Assembly (NCBI RefSeq): GCF_900496995.4
Contig: NC_044020.1
Span: 13,844,001 to 13,908,000, forward strand
Length of the DNA: 64,000 nt
Source of the DNA: Aquila chrysaetos chrysaetos
Taxonomy: Eukaryota; Chordata; Aves; Accipitriformes; Accipitridae
Direction of reading: 5' to 3'
In this document: positions 12,301-22,615 of the stretch, one piece after another
Numbering within the stretch: position 1 is the first letter of the stretch
How the letters are laid out: each line of letters starts with the position of its first letter
The notes under the pieces: generated by a model
Databases searched by the model: none
What the model was told of the DNA's origin: nothing
Seen by the model: only the letters and a program-made list of their open reading frames with translations
Program-made: the position numbers and the translations under genes

Positions 12301-15300
12301 CTGCAGGCTATCACTGCTGTTTTTACTTAATTTGAAATATTTTGAAGTTGCCACTCTGCTTATGGAAGCTGGAAGCACAGATCAGAATTTCCAAATCAGA
12401 AGGAGTGAAGTTTGGCTTCTAGTATTAAATCTTAGACTTGTGAAGTTTGATTTCTAAAGTACAGTTAGGCATAATTTACCAAGAAATTTGATAGAGCTGA
12501 GTGCCTGACCCTTTCTTGTGTATGTGAAAATTTTCCTATAACTAAAAAGAATTTTTATTGTTTTCCCCAAAGATGCTGAGCATTTGCAGTACCCTCTGCC
12601 TGCACTGACTAGTTTATAAATATTTGACACTCAATACAGAGCTTAAACTGATTCATAATTTTCTTCTTAACTTGCTTATAGTTGTCAATGTGACTCTGTA
12701 GTCACAAAATTGCAAAGTTTGTCATGTTTCAGTTCACGTAAGCTGGAAAAGGAAAGGGGGGCACTTGGTTTTCAGCCCTTTTATCCTTTCTTATACCTGG
12801 TCACTCTAAGAACTTCCTGGCTTTTGTACTCCACTGTTCTTCAGAAAACTAATGCATTGTGTCAAGCTCAGGAGTTACAGGGAGCTTTGCTGATTAGACC
12901 TTACTTGTGAATTACAGGGGCACTGTAAATTTTCCAACTTTGAAAGTTGGAAATTTAAGATATGCAATGTTTTATTTCAACTGTTTAAGCAGGGAATTGT
13001 TCCTTTTCCTTTGTCTAAACCTTGGAGGAGAGACATAGTTTAGGCTGAAGCTTGTAAATCTCACATTGTTAGATGTTGAATATGTAACTCTGGATTTGAC
13101 TCTGAAGAAAGTCCCAAAGAGCAGGGCCACTCTGCGAAATGAAGCAAAGAGAATTATAAATGTGGAAAAGTGTTTTGGGATCAAGAAAGATTCCAGCCTC
13201 CTAGTTTTCCTGGGGCAGAATGCTTTTGGAGGAATCTATCGCTGTGGTGCTCTCAAAATCCAGAGATCAATATGAAGTTTTAATTCCACTATGACCCTCT
13301 CTGCACAAGTCTTACATTAGCAAGGGTTGTCAAATATTACTGTTACAATAAGTATCATATATTTTCAGTCTTTTATTATAAATTATCTCAGTTCCGGAAA
13401 AAAAAAAAAAAAAAAAAAAACACCATAACTTCAGTGGAGGGACTAGTCTATACACTGGAAATGAATGCTATTCTGCTGCAGAATTTTGCTACTGCTTTAG
13501 AACAAAGGTCTCTACTCATCAAGGAGGGCTTGGTGAGGTGTCTAGCTTCTGATAAGAAAATGGGTGTTTTTTCCTAAATGGAAGTACAATGTTTCTGACT
13601 AGTCACTGGTGGTCTTTCTTGCAGACTGCAAGGACTCTCTGATGAAAAGAACCATCCCATGTATAAAGACAGGTAAAAATTTTTCTGTTTGAGTCATGTA
13701 GACATGGGTGCTCTGTTGAAATATTTGACAGTTGAGAAACTTGGAAATCTCTGCAATACTTCCAGGTAGCTTGTGGGAGCCCAGGATCCAAGGTAAAAGT
13801 CTAGATGATACAACTCTGCTTGTGAGCTTTAACCCATGGATGGAGTCAGCCCGATACCAAATTCATGTGGCCAGTTTCCTGAATGAAAAGAAGTGTAAAA
13901 TGATCACACATGATTTCACTGAGGTAATTACCTTCCTAAATGATACCCTCTGTGGTAATTTAGACAAATATTTAATGGTTGCTAAACAAGGACTTGGAGC
14001 CATGATGTAGGAGATGTAACAAATGCACTTGAACATCAATTTTTCAAGGAGTTATTTTCACAGTTTTTTAATTGCCTTTGGAAAGAGGAACTTTATTTCA
14101 GGAATTTGGTGGATAAAAGATCAGAAAGAGGTTTTTATAATGCAGTCTGTAAACATCTGCAAAGAAAACCAAAATTTGATATTTTACTATCTGGGCTTTT
14201 ATTACCTTTGTCAAGCCAATGCCTGGGGGATAAGACTAAATAAATCAACCAAAATTGAGATGCAAAGTTTCAATAAATCATTGAAGTAGTTCATCAAATG
14301 TGATGGCAGGGGGGAGGCGTGTTAATTAAATTTTTTTAGATCAAGAATGAGTGGGTTTGTAACAGATGTTTCAATCAAACTGAGAATTGATTCCTGTAGG
14401 TCTTACAGCCTGTATTGTTCAGAAGTTCAAAGTAGATCCAGAGTGTCTTCTGACATAAGACATGTTCTCCTTCAGGCATCTGAGAGGGGAGAAATGCTGA
14501 ATATTTGGTACCAGTCTCCACCCTTCCTTGGGGGAGGGCAGATATATTGGTGTTCAGTTTATTTAATCTTTCCCTTCTTTCCACACTTAAAACCCTTCAT
14601 ACTGCATGCACTGATACTTATTAAGTTATACTGACGTAGCTGGTACAGCTGTGTGCATATTTCCCTGGTAAAGGGGAATATAGCTCATTCTGGAGTATGT
14701 ATCTGCTAATCATTGTAAAGAATATATTTAGATTATCATGATACTGATTGTATACGGCAGGTAACAAGGGCAACTTATTTGTCTGTTCTAGTGTCAGAAG
14801 CAGCAGTGCTGACAGCTGTTTTTAATTAAGCAAGGAAGCTTGTTCATATTTACACACTAAATAACTGAAGATATTTACATTGTTAAGAAACTGTAAGTTT
14901 AAGTTAACACATTTGAAGTTATACTGTGTGCATCCTTAATTGTTTCCTGTTACCTGTGCAACCTTAGCCTGCTGTCTTAATTCTATTACAGTGTCGGTCA
15001 CACAGGACACTTGCAGTGATGGTGGCCAGACCAATTATCCATTTTGTTCTCTGTGGGATTCTTGTTCAAAAAAAAAAAAAAAAATCTGCTTCTTTGGACC
15101 ACTCTATATTCTCACGTCAACTCCTTTTCTTTTTTCCTGCTTCCATTCCGTTTTCTTCCTTCCCTTATAACTTGCATCTGATTTCTGCAGGGTGGACTAC
15201 AACAGCAAGTGAATGTCACAATCAAAATAGAGAAGAACATAAGAGCTTGCTGCAACTACAAAATACAGGTAGGATCTCACTGTTGTCCCTATGTCCTTCC

Positions 15301-18300
15301 TTCACCAACAAGGCAATGAGCAGCTTAGGAATGTTATGGGGTCTTTGCACAATGTTTTGTTCTGAGATTGGTTAATCCCTAATTACATAGATCAGGGAAA
15401 TAATGATTATGGCTGAAAGAACAATTTTTTTTATATGGGTATTCTCTGTAGACAGTGGCTTTTCTTTAGTATAGGGTTGCCAGGTCAGAGACTATGGAGT
15501 GGGAATGGCAAGGGTAAAACCTCAGGAGCTCAATGCTGCCTTAATGTATTGTGTAAGAATTCTTGATGAATCTTGTTTTCTGAAGGGAAGTGGGAATTCT
15601 GTGTCCCTGTGCTAAAATACAGGGAATGTCGAGGCAGGGGGAAAGTAAAGTGGGAAACAAACTTGCTTTTAAGTATAGCTTCTGTTTTCTGAATTTATTT
15701 CAACTGCAGATTCAGCCATTCTTTGCAAACTGTGACACAGACTGCCTGAGACACTCTGCTTTCATCCCATGTTCACCAGCTCCAAGTGAGAACTGCTTTT
15801 CTGTAAATTAGATTCCCATTGTCTTGCAGATGAGAGCTGAATTTTTAATGTAACTCTTTTCTTTTGCAGGTACAGACCCATCAGGTAAGAAGTTCTTGCA
15901 ATAACCTGAAACTTTTTTGCTGCTTTTTTCCTGTCATATAGAATAACAAATGATTCTCCCTGGGAATGACCCGATGGGCAGGAAATGTCCCCTTGTAACA
16001 CTGAGTTCAGAATGAATTGTGTTAAGAGTTACTTCACTGATTTAACGAAGCAAGTATTTGTATGCAGTGTGAACCTTAAAGAGAAATTTTTTTAGACGTA
16101 CTTCACTTGCATAAAATTCTTTGAGAAACAGTTTTGACAAGAAGAGTCTTAATATAAAATACTTTCTGTCACTTTGCTCGGTGTTAAAAAATTTGCATAA
16201 TATAAAGCAGCTTTTGGAGAGAATAGCTTGCATATATTCATTTTTATGAATGTCAAGATAAATCATGTGCATAATGATTTGACATCATTTTTTTTGGCTG
16301 CACATTTTGGGTTTGTGTGGTGGGGTTTTAGTAGTGGGGGAGGGGGGGCTACAGGGGTAGCTCCTGTGAGAAGCTGCTGGAAGCTTCCCCGGCTCCAAGT
16401 CAGACCCACCTCCGACCAAGGCCAACCTGATCAGCAACAGTGGTAGTAGTGCCTCTGGGATAATGTGTTTAAGAGGGGAACCTGCAGTGAGTAGAGGGAT
16501 CAGAATGTGAGAGAAACCCCTGTGCAGACAGCAAGGTCAGTGAAGAAGGAGAGGATGCCCCTGCAGCCTGTGGTGAGACAGACGGCAGGCTGTCCCCCCC
16601 AGCCCGTGGAGGGGAGCGGGGGAGCAGATGCCCACCTGCAGCCCGGGGAGGACCCCACGCCAGTGCAGGTGGATGCCCCCGAAGATGGCCATGACTCCAT
16701 AGGAAAGCCCGTGCTGGAGCAGGCTGTGACTGAAGATCAGCCCATGGAAAGGACCCATGCCGGAGAAGTTCATGGAGGACTGTCTCCCGTGGGAGGGACC
16801 CCACGGTGGAGCAGGGGAAGAGTGAGGAGTCCTCCCCCTGAGGAGGAAGGAGCGGCAGAGACAGCGTGTGATGAACTGACTGCAATCCCCATTCCGCAGG
16901 GGGAGGAGGGAGAGAAAACTGGGAGAGGAGTTGAGCTGGGAAGGAAGGAGGGGTGGGGGGAAGGTGTTATAAGATTTGGGTTTACTTCTCATTATCCTTG
17001 TTTTGGTTTGATTGGTAGTAAGTTCAATTGATTTTGTTTATCCCCAAGTTGAGTCTGTCTTGCCTGTGACCATAAGTGGTGAGTGATCCTTCCCTGGTCC
17101 ATGTCTTGACCCACAAGTGGTTTTTTTTTATATTTTCTCCTCTTCATCCCACCCGGGTGGGAGGAGTGAGGGAGCAGCTTCGTGGTGCTTTGTTGCTGGG
17201 TGGGCTTAAACCATGACACTGCAAGAACACCTGTAAGGAGCTAGTTTGCCCAAGATTTAAAAAGAAAAAAACACCTCTAGATTGAAAAAAAAACTACATC
17301 ACCCAAAATCGTGATGATTTTATTTTTAAGATAGATTACATGAACAGGCAGGACATGGATGGCATGCCTGTCAAAGCTGGATAAACACTGCTATTTAGAG
17401 GAAGGTTATTGATCTGTGTTTTCGGTGTGCTGCACATATGGTTCTTTGTGGAGCAAGTTTATGGTGTAGAGCATCATCACGAAAGCAGGAATTCATTTTG
17501 AGAAGTGACTGTGATATGTTGTAAGGAGGAAGTGCTGGACCACCTGTGGTTTTGGGCAGAGCCAGGGTCCTTCTCCCTTGGCCCATGCTGCTCAAGAAAC
17601 TTCTGTTCTTTGGTGAAATTCTATTTGTGTAAAGCAATGTCTGAGCACTATTCTTATACTGCAGGTGATATGATTATATGGCTCTACTGGTGTATCACTG
17701 GGATCTGTGTGTTACTGGTGGGATCAGTCATAGCAGGTGTGATTTGTATGACCAAAAAACGAGCAGGTAAGACTCATACCAGCTAGGAAGAAAAGATTCA
17801 ATGCTAAAACTGTATTTTCCTACCTCTGTACCTATTCCTATTGCTGTTTTCTTCCTTGCTGTTCTGATGTCTTGCCACTGAGATAATGCCTATATAAACA
17901 CCTCCTTCTGTTTTTACATCATAGGACTTGTAACATCCTAATACCATCCACCTAGTTAAGTAAAGCCTTCCATGGGTTATGCTGTCTGACGCTCCATTTT
18001 CATAGCACTTCAGAGCTCCTGAGGGGAAAAAGGAACTTCATAGTTCAGCCATTTGTTTCCTGCAGATTGCTACAGATATCTTTTCCATTTGTTTTTCTCC
18101 TGCATTGCATAAGAGTTTTGCAGGATAGAAGCTTCCTGTTTGTCCAGACTGTAGTCTTTCCCCTGTCCCCCAAAGTGTCTACAATATTCATTTTTATACT
18201 ATTTTGAGCTTAAATAGTGTTTTTCAATTAAGATGGAAGAAGAAAAACAGGACACAGAGGCTGACATTAAACGGGTTGGAAAATTGGGTGCTTAAGGACT

Positions 18301-21062
18301 AATTCCTAGTCTTTTGTGCTGCAACCATGAGGCTGTTATCACAGGGAAACTGTGCAACTCACTATTTTGGTGTTTTGTTTGGGTTTTGTTTGTTGTTGTT
18401 TGTTTGTTTGTTTGTTTGTTTGTTTTTACCAGAGAGGAGTAATTGGAAATCTTTTTGGAAAATTTCTTAACATCAAACTTGTCCCTACCTACATCTTATA
18501 GGTATTTTAGTTGCCTCTTCAGAGAAGCCTCTTAAGAAAAAGCTATCTTTAAAAAAGCCTGTTCTCCTTAAGGAGAGGTAGCAGAACAATTGGGGGTTCT
18601 GTACTTCTTGAGGCTGGCTGGATCTGGGGAAGATGAAGAAAATTGGTTTTGAGTGCATTCCTTCTCCTTTCAAAGGAAAAATGTAGTAAATTACATAGCA
18701 AAATTGGCTGCAGAAGAGTCTTTATTAATTTAGTATTTTTTTTAATTAGGCTTCTCCCTTCCCATGGTTTTATCCCTGCACAGTTAAAGGTTTTTTTTTT
18801 TTTTAAGCTAATCTTTGGAAGGTGTTGTCATTTTAAGGGTTTAATCTTATTTCATGTTTTCAGAACTGACAGTTACTTTCTGTCTCTTCCAGGACACTGG
18901 CGAGGGAAATGCAACCACAATGGTTTGCAAACTGGTAAGATGTCCTGCCTCTGTTTTATCAAGCACATGTAATGCGTTCTGGAAGTCTCACACAATTCTC
19001 CAGAAGGGGCTTTCATAGGCTCTACTACTCTATAGGTGCTTCTTAAAAACCAAAAGGTAGCCTTAGGATCTTCCTGTTTAGCTAAAAGAAACTTTGTATA
19101 TGGAATTTGGAATGCTGTAGCTGCCAGATGGGATATAACTGCTTTGTAAAGTGATGAGGCTTTTGACCCAGCTGAGGCTGTACTGGCAAAAGAACCTTTG
19201 CTAATCATCTAAGCCATAGCAATAGGAGATTGTTTTGGGGTGGGTGCACTCAGCTCTCCAGCAGAGAATATATCTACATTTGTAAGCCTCTTGAAGCTGG
19301 TGTATTACTTTTGTGTGATGAAATTCCATGAACCATCCAGGCATTATTACAAATCACAGCTCCACTGTCTCGACTTTCATATTAAATTTCTACAATGAGA
19401 CGTTGTCTGCATATGTTGCCAAAATAGCTTCCAAACTTGTAGCTGATAGAACCTTTTGTTAATATTCTCCTATGTTGATTGCTGCTGGCTTACACCATTA
19501 CAATTTCAGGAATGTGGCTGGGATGAATATTTTTCTGTCTTTCAGCAGCACCATATACCGACCTTCCTTTGCCACCCTTGAAGCCCCGGAAGGTTTGGAT
19601 TGTGTACTCTGCTGATCACCTGCTGTACGTGGATGTGGTGCTGAAGTTTGCAGAGTTTCTGATGACGGTCTGTGGCACTGCTGTAGCATTAGATCTGCTA
19701 GAAGATCATCAGATCTCAGAATTAGGGGCATTACCCTGGCTTACTCGACAGAAGAAGGAAATGGAAGACCTATCTTCAAAGATCATCATCTTATGTTCAC
19801 GGGGCACTCAGGCCAAATGGCAGGCCATGCTTGGGAGCGAGCCTGTGTGTCTCAAGCAAGACCAGCAAAAGCCAATGGGAGACCTGTTCACCCCAGCCTT
19901 GAATTTGATCCTGCCAGATTTCAAGAAGCCAGCCTGTTTTGGAATGTATATAGTCTGCTATTTTGAGGGGATAAGTAGTGAGAAAGATATACCTGATCTG
20001 TTCAACGTCACATCCAGGTACCAACTGATGGAAAAGTTTGAGGATATTTATTTTCGGATTCAGGACTTGGAGAAGTTTGAACCTGGGCGCATCCATCGAA
20101 TCCGGGAAATCACAGCTGAAAATTACATCGATACCCCTAGTGGGAGGAAGTTGAAAGAGGCAGTACAAAAGTTCAAGAACTGGCAGATGGAGCACCCAGA
20201 CTGGTTTGAGAGTGAAACCATCTGCTTGGATAATGATGAAGAGTTGCAGTCCCTAAACAGAGAGAGCCAGGTGGATTCATTGCTAAGTGAACCGGGTGGA
20301 ATTGTGAAACACCAGCTGCACCTACGGGAGCCTGACCCGAACTGTTGTTATGTCATCAACCTCCACATGCATGAAGGTGAAAGTAGAGGCTGTAAACTGC
20401 AACCTCAACTTAATCCTTGTGGGGATCCAACTTCTCAGACTATGGTCCTTCCTATGGATGAGGCTCCTCTAGTTCAGGTACTGGAGCCAGTCTCTTCCAT
20501 TGAAGATAGAAATATACTTGGTCATCATGTGCTGAGTAATGAGGACTGTATGGAAGGAGTTCCTCTTCTGGAGACAAGCTTTCCAATGAGGAATAACATT
20601 ATCCTCCACAGTGACTCTGAAGTTTCAGCAACAGATGACCAGAGTCCTGCAAATCTCTCAGGTGAACTGAGACACCATCTGAATGGAATCATGTATTCTC
20701 TTTATCAGCAGAGCGTCATTTCTTCAGAGCCACCTCTCTGCCAAGAGGAGGCTGACAAGCAACACCAGCTGGTCTTTGATGACCAATGCAAAGACCAAAG
20801 ACAGTCAGTGCAGTCAGACCAGGGCTACATCTCTAGATGTTCTCCTCTGCCTCCTGATGACCTTGTGGAGGAGGAGGAGGAAGAGGAAGAAGAGGAGGAG
20901 GATCAGGAAAAACAAGTGGTCTTCCATGAACTCTCTCCAGAGGTCTTGAACAGTCTAAAGAGCCTCCAGCAGCAGCTGTTTTTCCAGGACATTCAACGGA
21001 GCTCTGACTGGGGGTATCCAGCTGAGGTGATGGACGTTGGCCAATCTTTGGAGCACTGTTAG
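6351..21062 (+). CDS. IL17RA: IL17RA, interleukin-17 receptor A (exons 2-13; exon 1 outside window)
   Basis: Type I membrane receptor that pairs with IL-17RC, RB or RE to bind IL-17 cytokines and signals through a cytoplasmic SEFIR domain to the adaptor ACT1. Twelve exons with consensus GT-AG borders join at 6351-6375, 8346-8492, 10307-10431, 11507-11633, 13625-13672, 13766-13923, 15191-15268, 15710-15785, 15870-15884, 17665-17766, 18893-18934 and 19546-21062. They total 2460 nt, that is 819 codons plus stop, with matching phases at every junction. The product aligns with human IL-17RA from the Asn-Cys pair near mature residue 15 to the C terminus: cysteine-rich extracellular fibronectin-like modules, one membrane segment (exon 11), the SEFIR domain and a long acidic tail (exon 13). 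The exon encoding the signal peptide is absent from the first 6.35 kb, which is AT-rich and has no CpG island, so it should lie upstream. Confidence 0.95.
6825..6882 (+). mobile_element. CR1 LINE 3' end remnant
   Basis: The sequence around tcttaaaggtcttttctaac ending gattctatga matches the conserved CR1 3' terminus: a gatc(c)ttaaggtcccttccaac-like core followed by the attctatg unit. It is clearly degraded. Lies in IL17RA intron 2. Confidence 0.7.
7690..7800 (-). mobile_element. CR1-like LINE reverse transcriptase fragment
   Basis: The complement of 7702-7737 reads DMIYLDFCKTFD, the reverse transcriptase motif (YLDF.KAFD) typical of CR1 ORF2. Flanking sequence is too decayed to keep a frame, so this is a short dead piece. 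A region of unidentified, possibly repeat-derived, sequence continues to about 8020. Confidence 0.65.
8346..8492 (+). CDS. IL17RA: IL17RA exon 3
   Basis: Follows the acceptor tgctggacag and ends at gatg|gtaagt. It encodes STCMEASW through LRIEWKVATD, matching the first extracellular fibronectin-like module of human IL-17RA (STCLDDSW ... HIEWTLQTD). Phase 1 to phase 1. A solo LTR inserted about 60 bp downstream of this exon has left the donor intact. Confidence 0.93.
8553..9156 (-). mobile_element. Solo LTR B, ERVL-like, minus orientation
   Basis: A 604-bp element starting TGTCATGG and ending CAGCACA, with exact 5-bp target duplication TAAGG (8548-8552 and 9157-9161). Same family and orientation as LTR A, with the TATA-like catataaagc on the minus strand (complement of 8866-8875). 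It sits in IL17RA intron 3, 60 bp after exon 3. Its 8691-9149 segment matches LTR A without a substitution, while the rest (8553-8690) differs at about one position in five. It is not the partner LTR of a provirus: IL17RA exons 2 and 3 lie between A and B, and the target duplications differ. Confidence 0.93.
10307..10431 (+). CDS. IL17RA: IL17RA exon 4
   Basis: Acceptor gtgcctgcag, donor cgg|gtgagt. Encodes ASIRYLQGAELAVMQVN and the following strand, paralleling human ASILYLEGAELSVLQLN in the ligand-binding ectodomain. Phase 1 to phase 0. Confidence 0.93.
11507..11633 (+). CDS. IL17RA: IL17RA exon 5
   Basis: Acceptor tgttttcag, donor cctg|gtaaga. Encodes WNFTFDRFEVEPGQTYQVTV and then YHLPK, the counterpart of human [25 protein letters not shown], with a potential N-glycosylation sequon (NFT). 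Phase 0 to phase 1. Confidence 0.93.
13398..13420 (+). repeat. Poly(A) run, 23 nt
   Basis: Uninterrupted A homopolymer in IL17RA intron 5. No retroposon body is evident directly upstream. Length is likely to vary between reads and individuals. Confidence 0.9.
13625..13672 (+). CDS. IL17RA: IL17RA exon 6
   Basis: 48-nt exon between tcttgcag and acag|gtaaaa. Encodes DCKDSLMKRTIPCIKT, aligned with the two-cysteine loop DCEHARMKVTTPCMSS of human. Phase 1 to phase 1. It lies 93 bp upstream of exon 7, so the intron between them is very short. Confidence 0.9.
13766..13923 (+). CDS. IL17RA: IL17RA exon 7
   Basis: Acceptor atacttccag, donor gag|gtaatt. Encodes GSLWEPRI ... LVSFNPWMESARYQIHV, matching the second fibronectin-like module of human (GSLWDPNI ... 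VSFTLWNESTHYQI). Phase 1 to phase 0. Confidence 0.93.
15068..15084 (+). repeat. Poly(A) run, 17 nt
   Basis: A homopolymer in IL17RA intron 7, about 105 bp upstream of exon 8 and before its polypyrimidine tract. Confidence 0.9.
15191..15268 (+). CDS. IL17RA: IL17RA exon 8
   Basis: 78 nt between gatttctgcag and atacag|gtagga. Encodes a strand with NVTIKI (a potential N-glycosylation site conserved with human NVTLTL) and the adjacent-cysteine motif ACCNYKIQ (human GCCRHQVQ). Phase 0 to phase 0. Confidence 0.93.
15710..15785 (+). CDS. IL17RA: IL17RA exon 9
   Basis: Acceptor ttcaactgcag, donor ccaa|gtgaga. Encodes IQPFFANCDTDCLRHSAF and then IPC, nearly colinear with human [21 protein letters not shown]. 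This is the cysteine-rich membrane-proximal part of the ectodomain. Phase 0 to phase 1. Confidence 0.94.
15870..15884 (+). CDS. IL17RA: IL17RA exon 10 (15-nt microexon)
   Basis: Between cttttgcag and cag|gtaaga, only 84 bp after exon 9. It adds STDPS, the extracellular stalk just before the membrane segment (human DTPEPIPD region). Phase 1 to phase 1, so skipping removes exactly five residues without a shift. Its reality rests on perfect splice sites, frame and position; it has no independent sequence power. Confidence 0.75.
16303..17218 (+). mobile_element. Solo LTR C, long ERVL-like LTR, plus orientation
   Basis: A 916-bp element in IL17RA intron 10 bounded by the exact 5-bp duplication CTGCA (16298-16302 and 17219-17223). 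The right end reads cttaaaccatgaca, the inverted equivalent of the tgtcatggtttaa end of LTR B. The left end begins cattttggg, decayed from the expected TG start. The body contains a series of diverged units built on cccgtgga/ggacccacgc, as in a common long avian LTR. Orientation is taken from a TATA-like ataatgtgtttaag near 16461; the expected AATAAA has decayed to agtaag near 17018. An open frame at 16507-17031 is a by-product of the GC-rich units, not a gene. Confidence 0.85.
17665..17766 (+). CDS. IL17RA: IL17RA exon 11 (transmembrane segment)
   Basis: Acceptor atactgcag, donor gagcag|gtaaga. Encodes the single-pass helix, WLYWCITGICVLLVGSVIAG and a few more residues, followed by the basic stop-transfer KKR. 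Human has WVYWFITGISILLVGSVILL at this position. 102 nt, phase 1 to phase 1. The upstream intron contains the 916-bp LTR. Confidence 0.95.
18374..18427 (+). repeat. (TTTG)n microsatellite
   Basis: Tetranucleotide tract in IL17RA intron 11, with the longest pure stretch at about 18398-18425. Probably length-polymorphic. Confidence 0.9.
18893..18934 (+). CDS. IL17RA: IL17RA exon 12 (juxtamembrane)
   Basis: 42 nt between ctcttccag and actg|gtaaga, encoding GHWRGKCNHNGLQT, the linker between membrane and SEFIR domain. Human has GPGSEKYSDDTKYTD here, so sequence conservation is weak. The call rests on length, phase 1-1 and splice sites. Confidence 0.75.
19546..21062 (+). CDS. IL17RA: IL17RA exon 13 (SEFIR domain and cytoplasmic tail)
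   Basis: Terminal coding exon, 505 codons including TAG at 21060-21062. It opens with the SEFIR domain: LKPRKVWIVYSADH, DVVLKFAEFL, ALDLLED and KIIILCSRGT are near-identical to human. The PACFGMY...VCYF strand and RYQLMEKFEDIYFRIQDLE follow. The distal tail is variable but keeps RQSVQSDQGYISR, then an eleven-glutamate run coded by GAG/GAA, and LSPEVLNSLKSLQQQLFF. The acceptor is a tandem cagcag, so the exon may begin at 19546 or 19549, giving one alanine more or less. Confidence 0.97.
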
Positions 21063-22615
21063 GCTCTATCTGTGACCTGCTCAATTTGAAATACAGGGAT
21101 AGAAGGTGGTACCATGCACAGTGCTGAAATTGTGTTCCCTGCACCATCCTTGTCCTTGTATTATAAATGACTTACTGGTGGGATCTTCCTGTCTGCTGCT
21201 AGGAGGCAGGATTGCCCAGCAGACTGGTAACGTTGCTTCCAATCTCTGTGGAGAGAAGCAGCTAATATTAGCTGCCCCTGTGAAAGAACAGGCAGTAGTT
21301 CTGTTCCTTGGGGGGACATGTATTACACTGAGTCCTCACTGATGGATGGCAGAAAAATTATTGTGGCTCATCCACTTGTGCCTTCAAAATGTCCTCCAGC
21401 TCCACTGGTTCTATTGCACTGGATAAAAGTCACGGCCAGGGTTTGGAAAATAGATTTAGATAACATGGCACAATCTGCATTGCCATTTTAATACACATTT
21501 TAAATATTTTGTTGTAAATACTGTGTTAAAGATGTGTGCCTTAAACTTCAGCTCAGTTAGGGCTGTCTCTACCTGGTTGATACATGTCTCGGGAGATTTT
21601 TTTTTTTCTTTTGCTGCTCATTCACTCATTTACAACTGCATTTCCATGGCCATTCAGAAATCAAGTGGAATAACTGAGCAGTTAGTGGGATCAACTTTTA
21701 AATTAGGAGTCTCCGTAACTCTCCCTACCTCCCTACTGGGAGGTATGTGCTTGAAAACCAGCAATAGGAGGAAGGGGGAAAAAGGGATAATGGACCAAAA
21801 ACTGGGATTCAGGCTTATTATACAATTATAGGAAGAATCTGGGGCTGAATACAGAATTACTGGATCAGGGGAATCTGGTGTATTCTAGAACGCGCTGCTG
21901 CAGTGCTGTTTGCTTTTGGACACCTTGGCACCAGGAAGACTTGAACTGAAGATGTAGATAGTGACACACAATTAAGGAAATGAAAGACTATTTGGGGGGG
22001 ATAAAAAAAGTGTAGCTTTAGCAGATGCTCTTTTAGAGTGGAGATTATAACTGAGTTAGGGGGAGGCTGAGCTAAAATGAGTGTAAGATGTACTTATGTG
22101 GGTATAAACGCAAGCACAGGTAGTTCAGGTTAACCGTTGTGAAATATTTAATAGACTAAGGCATTCATCTTCCAGGAGCAGTGATGGTTAACTGTATCAA
22201 TTCCAGTGTTTTTAAAAAATTGGGCTTGATGCACTAGAAAAAATTGTTCCTGCGAGTGATTGCATGTTGGCCCATGTAGCACTGACTGGGTAGCGGACTA
22301 GTTGAGGCTGGCATTTACCCTATTTGTTATCACGGTTTCTGCAGTCCAGCCCACTGATAACAGCCTGTGAGATGTGAATACATCCAGGCCTTTCTCCTTT
22401 GTGTTCAGACAAGCTTGTCATCTTCCTGTGTTTCTAAGCTTACTTGTCAAAAAATCTTAAGATAATTTTATTTCGGCTTTTTAAAAATCTCATATCTCAG
22501 AAGATAATCTGTTCTTTTGACTTGCAACCAATATTGTATTATGTATATTTTATAATTTTATTTGTTTATAACTTGTGTTTTGTTTCTTAAATTAAAAAAC
22601 AAGAATATTTTTTGG
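21063..22615 (+). other. IL17RA: IL17RA 3' UTR with candidate poly(A) signal
   Basis: AT-rich untranslated sequence after the IL17RA stop, with several ATTTA elements. The best candidate signal is ATTAAA at 22591-22596, in a T-rich setting and followed by TATA-rich sequence. No AATAAA occurs closer to the stop. A second possibility is AATAAA at 23634-23639. Transcript ends are inferred, not shown. Confidence 0.45.

Noticed and set aside
16507-17031. 174-codon open frame in IL17RA intron 10
   Set aside because: It lies inside LTR C and is produced by its GC-rich repeated units; it matches no protein family I know.
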